This document shows, in pieces, positions 14,419-21,878 of a stretch of 33,290 bases of DNA. A program made the translations under genes and the position numbers. Location of the stretch: positions 1 through 33,290 of the forward strand of contig JAOPWA010000016.1 of NCBI GenBank assembly GCA_025965915.1. The letters are read 5' to 3'. This DNA comes from Dactylosporangium sp. Lineage in GTDB: Bacteria > Actinomycetota > Actinomycetes > Mycobacteriales > Micromonosporaceae. Each line of letters opens with the position of its first letter. Positions within the stretch are counted from its first letter, which is position 1. The notes beneath the pieces are model-generated. The model searched no databases. It was not told where the DNA came from and saw nothing but the letters and a program-made list of their open reading frames with translations.

Positions 14419-16049
14419 GGCTGTGCCGCCTTGACCGGTGCGGCGGCCACGTCGAGGACGACGGGAACCGTGAGCAACGTGTTCTGGCGTTCGGCCTGGA
14501 TCCAGAGCCGGTACTGGCCGGCGACGGGGAAGGTGAAGGTGAACGGGACATCCGGGCCGTACGCGGCGACGGTCTCGTCGGGTGGGCTGTCACCGTTGAC
14601 GGGCGCCGCGCCGATCATGCCGCTCATTCCCGCGTTGGCGTTGGATGATCCGCTCATACCTGGCATGGGCATCCCCGCCGTGGGCATCGCACCACCCATG
14701 GAGTGCGCGTGGGCCCAGACGGGCGCGTTCTGCACCGCCTCCCCCGTGGCTGCTCCCCTGTTGGGAGGCAGCGGCCCGGCCACGATCATGTGTCCGATCA
14801 TGTTCAGCCAGGGCTGCAGATCAGCGGTGTCGCCGACCTTGGCGGTGATGGTGGTGGGCCTTCCCGCCATCGCGCCGGTCGCCGTGACGGCGATCGGGGT
14901 CGAGCCGATGACTGTCGACGCCGTGGTCGGGCTGTCGCCCAGCCGCAGTGAACTGCCGGTCGTGTCCGGCGGGACGCTCGGTGCTGCGGCGGCAGGGCCG
15001 GCCGGGAGCACATCGAGTCCGGCGGCGGCGCGAACCAACTGGACTCCGCCACCGCGACGTTCCAGTTCGGCCGACACGGCATAATGCCCGGGCTCGGGCA
15101 GCGTCAGTTGGACCTGGTAGCGACCCGCGGCGATCCGGATCGGGTGCACGTGCCACAGCTGGCCCGCCGGACCGGCCACCAGCAGATGGATCAGCGCACT
15201 GTCGTTGACGATCACGTCGTCGACCGGCGCGCCAGTAGCCCCGTCGCTCAGGTTCACACCGATGTCGGTGGGCCGCCCCGCGGTCACTGGACCGCCATCG
15301 AGCGCCAGCATGACCGGTGGACGGGAGAAGTCCGAGATCAGAGGCGTGGTCAGGGCGTACGGGTTCGAAACGTTGTTGACGGTGGGGTCGAGCTGGCGAC
15401 CGGGCTGAGGGGGCAGCGGCAGTGACGCTGAGAGCACCGCGGCCGTCACCGCCACCGATATTCCCACCAGCATGCCGCCCGCCGGCAGTAAGGTCCACGC
15501 GCTGCGCCGGACCCGGGCGGCCACCACGAACGACGCGAGCAGCAGTCCCCCGGCCGCGAGAAATCCGCCGTACACCAGGCGCTCCGGCGGCGAGGTAGCC
15601 TGGACGGGCACCACGAAGGGAATCCGCGTCACATGTCGACCGTCACCGACGGCCAGCTCCCACGGTCCGGGCCGGTCCACCGCCATGGTGTTGGCGTACA
15701 TTCCCGGTGTCGAACCAAGGTCGACAGTCCCCCGATCGGTCGGGACCCCTGGTGCGGGCAAAGCGGTTGATCCGGTGGCAGTCCCGGTCGGCGTCACCGC
15801 CAGCGTCAGTCGTCCCCCGGGAGAGCCCGCATGGGTGACCACGTCGACATGCAAGGGACCAGGCACGGCGGCCACCCGACGCAGCACAATCGTGAGCTCC
15901 CGGTCGCCGAGGGTTTGCGCGACCGCGATGTCCCCGCCCGAGGACGGGGTGTCGGCGAACGCTGGTGTGATCCCGACCAACATGAACAACGCACACAACC
16001 CCACGACGAGCGGGAAGCGACGGCGGACGGCGCGTGCGGCGGTAATCAT
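14415..16049 (-). CDS. Large exported/membrane protein, FixH/YtkA-like domains and Met-rich tail
   Basis: 544 residues. Order: signal peptide (1-32, ending AFA), an exported beta-rich region (33-150, with GMYANTMAVDRPGPWEL), two membrane helices close together (157-178 and 186-209), then a long exported C-terminal part. That part holds two related motifs, LIHLLVAGPAGQLWHVHP (286-303) and NMIGHMIVAGP (416-426) with WAHAHSM (445-451). Each is followed by a strand of the G-x-Y-x-L type. Residues 451-479 are rich in Met and Gly (MGGAMPTAGMPMPGMSG). His/Met motifs of this sort bind copper in known periplasmic proteins. Signal peptide, exported domain, two helices and exported domain is also the topology of PmoB/AmoB, but the N-terminal His ligand of PmoB is absent. 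First gene of the operon; GTGA overlap with the next. Confidence 0.88.
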   Translation of the reverse strand: MITAARAVRRRFPLVVGLCALFMLVGITPAFADTPSSGGDIAVAQTLGDRELTIVLRRVAAVPGPLHVDVVTHAGSPGGRLTLAVTPTGTATGSTALPAPGVPTDRGTVDLGSTPGMYANTMAVDRPGPWELAVGDGRHVTRIPFVVPVQATSPPERLVYGGFLAAGGLLLASFVVAARVRRSAWTLLPAGGMLVGISVAVTAAVLSASLPLPPQPGRQLDPTVNNVSNPYALTTPLISDFSRPPVMLALDGGPVTAGRPTDIGVNLSDGATGAPVDDVIVNDSALIHLLVAGPAGQLWHVHPIRIAAGRYQVQLTLPEPGHYAVSAELERRGGGVQLVRAAAGLDVLPAGPAAAAPSVPPDTTGSSLRLGDSPTTASTVIGSTPIAVTATGAMAGRPTTITAKVGDTADLQPWLNMIGHMIVAGPLPPNRGAATGEAVQNAPVWAHAHSMGGAMPTAGMPMPGMSGSSNANAGMSGMIGAAPVNGDSPPDETVAAYGPDVPFTFTFPVAGQYRLWIQAERQNTLLTVPVVLDVAAAPVKAAQP

Positions 16050-16181
16050 GGCTGTGACGTTAGGAGTCCAGGAAGTCCGAAATCGTCACCGCCGGAGGGG
16101 ACCGAGCATCCCTCACCCGAGCTACCCGCGTCCCTCTCACGGGGGATTCGTGGACGCCGCGATCGACGGATCATCCACAAT
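16050..16181. promoter_or_regulatory. Divergent promoter region of copper-type operon and NarL-type kinase
   Basis: 132 bases between the start of the 544-residue gene and the likely start of the histidine kinase. Both transcripts must begin here. The four-gene operon and the regulator pair thus share control DNA, the usual sign that the regulator governs its divergent neighbour. No clean palindrome or clear Shine-Dalgarno site was found on either side. Confidence 0.4.
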
Positions 16182-17426
16182 GTGGAGCTTCGCACTACCT
16201 CACCCTTCGCACGGTTCGTGATCTCCGGCGTAGGTGATCTGAGCACCGCACTGGCGCGTCAGTCGTTGCTCGTCGCCGCGGTGTGCCTACTGGCTGATGT
16301 GGCCGCGTTCCTCACCGCCGGGCCCGTCTCGCAGTTCCGCCCGCTGGACTGGGCGGTACTCGCGGCTGTGGCGGTGGTCGACGCCGCACTTGCCCTGCCC
16401 GCCCGTCATTCGGGATGGGTGGCTTTGGCCCATGCCGTAGTACGGTTCGCCGCCGCCGGCCTGCTGAGCGGATCGACCATCGGAACCTCAGCCAACGACG
16501 CCGGCTTCCTGATCGCGGGCTACCGCGCCGGAGCCTGGCTACGTGGCGGAGCCGCGTACACGGCGCTGGCGGCGTTGGCGCTGGGCATCGGCGGTGCGCA
16601 CCTGTTCCCCGGCGGGGGCGACGGTGGGGTTCTCCCGGTAGAGATGGTGAAGAGCGCGCTCCTGCCGTGGCTGGTCGGCCGCTACACGACGGCCCGCCGG
16701 GCCCACATCGCCGAACTCGAGCAACGCGCCGAGAACCAGCGTCGCGACGCTCACGCCGCCGTCGAGTACGCGGTCGCCGAGGAGCGCAGCGCCATCGCCC
16801 GCGACCTGCACGACGTCATCTCCCACCACGTCAGTGCCATCGGTGTACACGCCGGCGCCGCACGCCTTGGCCTGAACACCGCAACACGCCCCGACGGCAT
16901 CGCCGACTCGCTTACCGCCGTGGAGACGGCCAGCCGCTCGGCCATGGTCGACCTCCGTCGGCTCCTCGACCTCCTCCACGGCGACGCCTCCGACGTCAGC
17001 CGCCAACCCGGGCTCGACAACATCGAGGAACTCCTCGACGGGGTCCGCCGAGCAGGCCTGCCGACTCGGCTGAGCACCCACGGCTCGGCCCGCCCGTTGC
17101 CCGGGTCCCTCGACATCGCCCTCTACCGGATCACCCAGGAGATGCTGACCAACGCGCTACGCCACGGCGACAGGTCTCCCGTGGAGGTCGAACTGCGGTA
17201 CCACGACGCATCGGTGTCGCTGACCTCGCGTAACGGCGTATCGCCCGCGGTGCCGACCCCACTGTCAAGCCAACACCCGACCTCTGAACGGCGGGAAAGC
17301 GCGCGCGGGTTGGCGGGGATCCGCAAGCGGGCAGCGGTTTTCGAAGGAACCATCGCATACGGCCCAGATCCCGCGGGCCGTACCTGGGAAACGACGGTCA
17401 CCTTCCCCCTCGGTGGCGACCGATGA
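16182..17426 (+). CDS. NarL/DesK-type sensor histidine kinase
   Basis: 414 residues if GTG at 16182 is used; GTG at 16218 is also possible, and neither has a good ribosome site. The frame is open further upstream but would overlap the divergent gene. The N-terminal 170 residues hold about five membrane helices with almost no exported loop, so sensing may be in the membrane. A coiled stretch (about 173-200) leads to the HisKA_3 domain with H210 in ARDLHDVISHHVSAI. The ATPase domain shows ITQEMLTNALRHG and a GLAGIRKRAAVFEG box. The D-x-G-x-G box is poorly kept (SLTSRNGVSPAVP), which may lower kinase activity. The gene overlaps the response regulator by four bases (ATGA). Confidence 0.9.
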   Translation: MELRTTSPFARFVISGVGDLSTALARQSLLVAAVCLLADVAAFLTAGPVSQFRPLDWAVLAAVAVVDAALALPARHSGWVALAHAVVRFAAAGLLSGSTIGTSANDAGFLIAGYRAGAWLRGGAAYTALAALALGIGGAHLFPGGGDGGVLPVEMVKSALLPWLVGRYTTARRAHIAELEQRAENQRRDAHAAVEYAVAEERSAIARDLHDVISHHVSAIGVHAGAARLGLNTATRPDGIADSLTAVETASRSAMVDLRRLLDLLHGDASDVSRQPGLDNIEELLDGVRRAGLPTRLSTHGSARPLPGSLDIALYRITQEMLTNALRHGDRSPVEVELRYHDASVSLTSRNGVSPAVPTPLSSQHPTSERRESARGLAGIRKRAAVFEGTIAYGPDPAGRTWETTVTFPLGGDR

Positions 17427-18124
17427 CCCTGCGAATCCTGCTCGCCGACGACCACGCCATGTTCCGCTCCGGCCTGCGAGCGGTGCTCGACACCCAACCC
17501 GACTTCGAATGCGTCGCCGAGGTCGCCGACGGGCGCGCCGCGGTGTCCGCAACCACCCGACTCCGGCCCGACGTGGCAATCCTCGACGTGCGCATGCCCA
17601 AACTCGACGGGCTCGCAGCAGCCGAGACAATCCTGGCGGACAGCGGAAACAACACCCGGGTCCTGGTGCTGACCACATTCGACACCGACGAGTACGTGTA
17701 CCGCGCCCTCGCCGCGGGGGCGAGCGGCTTCCTGCTCAAGAGCCTGCCCCCGGAGGAACTCGTCGCCGCGATCAGGATCGCCGCGCGGGGCGACGCGCTC
17801 ATCGACCCCTCCGTGACCCATCGCCTCGTCGCCCGGTTCGCGGCCGGCATCGCACCGAGCAACCCGCCAGCCGTGCGGGCGCCGGGGCTCGATCGCCTCA
17901 CTGCCCGGGAGAACGAGGTGCTCCTGCTCGTCGCCGCCGGCTACAGCAACACCGAGATCGGTGCCCGCCTTTATGTCGCGGACGAGACCGTCAAGACCCA
18001 CGTCTCCAGGATCCTGGCCAAACTCGAACTACGCGACCGCGTTCAGGCCGTGGTCTACGCCCACCGCCACGGGCTGCTCATTACCGACGTCGAGGGCGGG
18101 TTCGGTCCGTCGAGCAAAGGCTGA
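17423..18124 (+). CDS. NarL/FixJ-family response regulator
   Basis: 233 residues. The receiver domain (1-120) has the acidic pair D9-D10, phospho-acceptor D55 in VAILDVRMPKLDG, a Thr in the VLTTF strand and a Lys in LLKSLPPEEL. The LuxR-type helix-turn-helix near the C-terminus begins LTARENEVLLLVAAGYSN and contains VKTHVSRILAKLELRDR. ATGA overlap with the kinase gene shows one cistronic unit. The pair is divergent from the four-gene copper-type operon, so the likeliest target is the shared promoter region and its own genes (inference). A GC-rich hairpin 228 bases downstream closes the unit. Confidence 0.94.
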   Translation: MTLRILLADDHAMFRSGLRAVLDTQPDFECVAEVADGRAAVSATTRLRPDVAILDVRMPKLDGLAAAETILADSGNNTRVLVLTTFDTDEYVYRALAAGASGFLLKSLPPEELVAAIRIAARGDALIDPSVTHRLVARFAAGIAPSNPPAVRAPGLDRLTARENEVLLLVAAGYSNTEIGARLYVADETVKTHVSRILAKLELRDRVQAVVYAHRHGLLITDVEGGFGPSSKG

Positions 18125-18352
18125 GGGCTATCGGCGCTGGGCATGGCCCTCCTCATCCCGGACGGTTGCCGGACCTGCCGTCGGTAGCAACCCTGCCCAA
18201 GACAGCTACTTCGGGCAGCCCCTCCGATACGGCAAACCGATCTCAAGTGAACGGTCAATCCATCGTGCGGCGCCGACGACGTTGAGTGGTCTGCCGCCGG
18301 AGCGCGCCACGATGACCAAACGCCGCAGCGGCCGTTGACGCCTCAGTGGTGG

Positions 18353-18388
18353 GCCGGCGCCGCGCCGTTGGGGCGGGACGGCGCCGGC
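18353..18388. terminator. GC-rich hairpin between convergent genes
   Basis: Perfect 9-base inverted repeat GCCGGCGCC (18353-18361) and GGCGCCGGC (18380-18388) with an 18-base GC-rich loop, between the convergent response regulator and F420-related gene. It could stop transcription from both sides. The remaining part of the 290-base gap (18125-18414) contains no gene I can support. Confidence 0.55.
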
Positions 18389-18414
18389 GCAAACGGCGCG
18401 GCGTGGGGTCAGTG

Positions 18415-19107
18415 TCAGTCGATGTCGGCATAGCGGCGGGTCGCGGCCAGGGCCGAGCGCTCCGTGGCGGCGTCGGCCGGCACTCCCTCCTCACCACCAT
18501 CTGAGCTCTGCCCGAAGTAGAGGTTTGCGTACGCGGCGGTGTCGCGCTGGAAACGCCACCCCTCGGTGACCGGGCCGGCGTCGACGCTGTCGTAGCCGAG
18601 CGCGTCGAGGAAGGCGGCCACCGTCGCCTTCGCATCCGCGTCGTCGCCGGCGATGGCCAGGGCGCTGCGGTCGGGTGACCCGGCCGGCCGGGCCAGCGAC
18701 AGCAGGTGCTTGAAGTAGATGTTGTTGAACCCTTTGACGACCTTGGATGTCGGCAGATGCCGTTGGAGGAGTTCGCTGGTGGTGGTCGACTCGTTGTCCA
18801 GCTCCGGGATTTGGCCGTCCCGCTGGGGGTAGTAGTTGTTGGTGTCGATGACGACCTTGCCGGCGAGCGGCTCGACGGGCACGTTGCGGTAGGCCTTCAG
18901 CGGAACGCTCACGACCACCAGGTCGCCCGCAGCCGCGGCTTCGGCGGGCGTCGCGGCGCGGGCGCGTGGACCCAGCTCGTCGACCAGCTCCCGCAGTGTC
19001 TCGGACCCGCGCGAGTTACTAAGGACGACGTCGTACCCGGCCGCGACGGCGAGCCTAGCCACCGTGCCGCCGATGTTCCCACTGCCGATCAGTCCAAGAG
19101 TTGTCAT
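18415..19107 (-). CDS. NADPH:F420 oxidoreductase-like dinucleotide-binding protein
   Basis: 230 residues from an ATG preceded by GGAGGTT; longer in-frame extension upstream lacks similarity. The N-terminus has a Rossmann fold with TTLGLIGSGNIGGTVARLA (G-x-G-x-x-G) and a SNSRG loop after the second strand, which favours NADP. The body shows VVVSVPLKAY, VIDTNNYYPQRDG and KGFNNIYF, all usual in the F420-dependent NADP reductase family (NADP_oxidoreductase / F420 cofactor-dependent). Whether it really uses F420 cannot be told; many members reduce other acceptors. It stands alone. The LLM-type genes downstream in the window may use F420H2, so a supply role is possible but speculative. Confidence 0.88.
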   Translation of the reverse strand: MTTLGLIGSGNIGGTVARLAVAAGYDVVLSNSRGSETLRELVDELGPRARAATPAEAAAAGDLVVVSVPLKAYRNVPVEPLAGKVVIDTNNYYPQRDGQIPELDNESTTTSELLQRHLPTSKVVKGFNNIYFKHLLSLARPAGSPDRSALAIAGDDADAKATVAAFLDALGYDSVDAGPVTEGWRFQRDTAAYANLYFGQSSDGGEEGVPADAATERSALAATRRYADID

Positions 19108-19260
19108 GTCCGCCCGTAACCTCCGGCTGTCCGGTCTGCATTCCCGACAGCGGAGGTCCACACTCGAATGTGACGGCGCACACAACCTTCGCCAACCTCA
19201 CCTCTTCGCTCACGAAACGCGTCTGCCGCACAGACGAAGTCCGCGGCGTGGACAGGTCGG

Positions 19261-20598
19261 TCAGCCGCGGAGGCCGCCGTCGAAGACCTCGTGGGTGTCC
19301 TGGGCGCGCCGGATGGCCAGGTACTCATCCTTGGTGATCTTGCTCGGCGCGGCCTCGGCGATGACGCGGCGAGCCTCGGCGGCCCGGTCGTACAGCAGGT
19401 CGACGACGGTCATGGCCATGAACTTCGCCGGGTTGACGGCAGCCTTCACGTGGTCGGTGACGTGGTAGAACTCGGTGTGCGGCGCGCTGGTCACGCCGGT
19501 GGCGAGGGGCTGGCAGACCGGCATGATGTGGCCGAGGTCGCCGACGTCGGTGCCGGCGGTGCTGTGCCCGGGCGGCCCGACCCGGTCGGCGCCCAGGAAC
19601 GCCTCCTGGTTGCGGCGGACGAGCTCACGCAGGTTGGAGTCGATCTGCATCGGCAGGACACCGGACATGGTGGTGATGTCGACCTCCGCGCCGAGGGCGA
19701 GGGCGCCGGCCCGCAGCGCCCGGTCCACCTTGGCGGATGCGTCGAGCATCGCCTCGACCCGGTTGGCCCGCACCATGACGTCCAGCCGCACGTCGTCGGG
19801 TACCGCGCTGACGGCCTCGCCGCCCTTGGTGAGGTTCCAGTGGATGCGCACGTTGTCGTCGTCGCGGAACGTCTCCCGTTGGAAGTCCATGCCGGTCATG
19901 GCGAGGGTGGCGGCCTTGAGCGCGTTGACGCCCTCCCACGGCCACCCACCGGCGTGGGCGGCCCGGCCCCGGAAGACGACCAGCTTCTTCAGCGCACCGA
20001 TCGTGCTGCTGCCCGGGTTGGCCAGCCACGGCTGGGCGTCGTCAGTCGTATGGGTGATCATTGCGATGTCGACGTCGTCGAACTCGCCGAGCCGGATCAG
20101 CTCCGGCTTGCCCTGGATGAACTCGATCTCGCCGCGCTCCCGCAGCTCCATGCGGTACTCCAACTCGATGCCCTCCTCCGCGGGCACGGCGAAGAGGACC
20201 ACATCCCCGGCGAGCTGCTCCATGACCGGGCGAAGTCCGAACGCGGCGCCGAGCATCGAGCCGATCATGGCGTTGTGCCCGCAGCAGTGAGCGGCGCCGG
20301 TGACCGGGTCCGCGTACGGGTGGTTGACGCTGACCAGGGAGTCCAGCTCTCCCATCAGGGCGACGGTCGGGCCGGGCGCCGTCCCCGCCATGCGGGCCTT
20401 CACCCCGGTCAGGGCGAGCTTGTCGCGGTAGGGCAGCCCGAGCCGCGCGAAGTGGTCGGCAACGAAAGCGGCCGTCTTGACCTCCCGGTACCCGGTCTCC
20501 GGGTTGCGCATCACGTGGTCACTGATCGCGACGATCTCGTCAGACCTGCGATCGATCTCGGCGCAGACCCGGGCCTTCAGCGCTTCCTTGTCATTCAT
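19261..20598 (-). CDS. M20 family amidohydrolase/peptidase, AbgB-like
   Basis: 445 residues. M20 metallo-hydrolases cleave amide bonds of N-acyl amino acids or small peptides. The metal region shows VALMGELDSL, AHCCGHNAMIG and VPAEEGIELEY, giving Asp, His and the Glu pair. The dimerisation domain starts at about VFRGRAAHAGGWPWEGVNA. The CCGHN form, rather than GHDAH, points to the AbgB/PM20D2 branch (aminobenzoyl-glutamate or dipeptide hydrolases). The late STAGTDVGDL segment and the SAPHTEFYHVTDH motif give the final His ligand. It is divergent from the PucR regulator with a palindrome between, so it probably belongs to the same regulon as the ABC/peptidase operon. No signal peptide; cytoplasmic. 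Confidence 0.9.
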   Translation of the reverse strand: MNDKEALKARVCAEIDRRSDEIVAISDHVMRNPETGYREVKTAAFVADHFARLGLPYRDKLALTGVKARMAGTAPGPTVALMGELDSLVSVNHPYADPVTGAAHCCGHNAMIGSMLGAAFGLRPVMEQLAGDVVLFAVPAEEGIELEYRMELRERGEIEFIQGKPELIRLGEFDDVDIAMITHTTDDAQPWLANPGSSTIGALKKLVVFRGRAAHAGGWPWEGVNALKAATLAMTGMDFQRETFRDDDNVRIHWNLTKGGEAVSAVPDDVRLDVMVRANRVEAMLDASAKVDRALRAGALALGAEVDITTMSGVLPMQIDSNLRELVRRNQEAFLGADRVGPPGHSTAGTDVGDLGHIMPVCQPLATGVTSAPHTEFYHVTDHVKAAVNPAKFMAMTVVDLLYDRAAEARRVIAEAAPSKITKDEYLAIRRAQDTHEVFDGGLRG

Positions 20599-20617
20599 AT
20601 GAGACCCTTCCTACCCT

Positions 20618-20637
20618 GCGGAAACACGGGCTTCCGC
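20618..20637. promoter_or_regulatory. Palindrome in the M20/PucR divergent promoter
   Basis: GCGGAA (20618-20623) and TTCCGC (20632-20637) form a perfect inverted repeat spaced by eight bases in the middle of a 57-base divergent gap. The position suits an operator for the adjacent PucR-type regulator controlling both genes. Binding is inferred from placement only. Confidence 0.45.
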
Positions 20638-20655
20638 GTAGTCGATGATGCGGAC

Positions 20656-21870
20656 ATGGGAGCAACAGCAGTAGATGCGGCGGTCCGCGCCGCGGCGGAG
20701 GCGATGCTCAACGACCTGGGGCCGTTGATCGAACATGTCACGGCCAGGGTGTGGAACGGGGTACCCGGGTACCGCACGGTGCTGATGGACTCCAACGACC
20801 TGCGCAGCTACATCAGCTCCAACGTGCTGACCGTGCTGTCGTGCGTGACCCAGGACCGTGAGGTGAACGCCTCGGAGCGGGACCGGGCCAGCCATCTCGG
20901 CGAGAGCCGCGCGCTGCAGGGCGTACCGCTGGACGCGCTGATCCAGTCGTTCCGCACCGCCGAACGGGCCATCCTCGACCAGTTTGCCCAGTTCTACACC
21001 GAGGTGGGCGGCGACGTCACCGGCCAGCGCGAGGGTGTCCGGCGCATCGTCGCCGTGCTCGACGCGATCGAGGGCCGGCTCGTCGAGGCGTACCGGGAGA
21101 CGTCCCGGCGCATCGCGCTGCACTACGACTCGGCCGTCGGTGACCTCGTCACCCAGATAGCGCTCGGCCAGGGGGTGGCGACCGAGGACCTCGACCGCCT
21201 GGCCGCGCTGCTCAAGGTCGACCCCGGTTCGCCGTACCGGGCGGCGGCGGCCCGGGTGGTGCACGACCCCGACCCGGGCGTGCTCGCCCAGGTCCGCCAC
21301 CACGTGACGTCCCGGCTGCGAGAGGTCGTGCACGCCCCCGTGCTGACCGGTACCTGGGGCGACGCAATGCTGCTGCTCATCCCGGGTGAGGCCCCGGTCG
21401 CCGGGGTGCTGGCCCGGGCGCTCAGCCCCGGGCATTGCCGCTACGAGGTGGTCGTGGGCCTCGGCGAGATCGTGCCCCAGCTCACCGACGCCGACACGTC
21501 GTGCCGGCAGGCCCTCGACGCGCTCGACATCGCCCTGCGCACCGGCCGCAGCCGGCAGGTCGTCGCGTACGACGACGTGCTGCTGGACCTTCTGCTCGCC
21601 CGGGACCGGACGCTGACCGACCGGCTGGTGCGCAAAAGCCTCGAACCGCTGCTCGACCAGCCCAGCCTGCGGCAGACGCTGCGCGCCTACCTCGACAACG
21701 ACCTGTCCACCCCGGAGACCGCGAAGGCGCTGTCGGTGCACCAGAACACGATCGCCTACCGGCTGCGCCGCATCCGGGAGCTGACCGGGCGGGACCTGCG
21801 CCACATCGAGGACGTGCTGCTGCTGCGCCTGGCGCTGCGCGCGCACGACCTGCGCTCGTTCCAGCCCTGA
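20656..21870 (+). CDS. PucR/CdaR-family transcriptional regulator
   Basis: 404 residues from ATG at 20656; codons upstream in the same frame lie inside the divergent gene region. The N-terminal part (about 1-160) is helical and resembles the RsbRD-like segment seen in many actinobacterial PucR proteins (LGESRALQGVPLDALIQSFR). A GGDEF-like middle domain (about 190-290) follows. The C-terminal PucR helix-turn-helix is clear: LRAYLDNDLSTPETAKALSV, HQNTIAYRLRRIRELTG, then a final helix. Family members control use of purines, amino acids and other nitrogen compounds. It converges with the catabolic operon eight bases away and is divergent from the M20 gene, so it most likely controls this locus. 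The ligand is unknown. Confidence 0.92.
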   Translation: MGATAVDAAVRAAAEAMLNDLGPLIEHVTARVWNGVPGYRTVLMDSNDLRSYISSNVLTVLSCVTQDREVNASERDRASHLGESRALQGVPLDALIQSFRTAERAILDQFAQFYTEVGGDVTGQREGVRRIVAVLDAIEGRLVEAYRETSRRIALHYDSAVGDLVTQIALGQGVATEDLDRLAALLKVDPGSPYRAAAARVVHDPDPGVLAQVRHHVTSRLREVVHAPVLTGTWGDAMLLLIPGEAPVAGVLARALSPGHCRYEVVVGLGEIVPQLTDADTSCRQALDALDIALRTGRSRQVVAYDDVLLDLLLARDRTLTDRLVRKSLEPLLDQPSLRQTLRAYLDNDLSTPETAKALSVHQNTIAYRLRRIRELTGRDLRHIEDVLLLRLALRAHDLRSFQP

Positions 21871-21878
21871 CCCGGCGG

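Noticed and set aside
15831-16181. In-frame N-terminal extension of the NarL-type kinase
   Set aside because: It would lie antisense over the start of the 544-residue gene, with no membrane or domain character. The start was placed in the intergenic gap.
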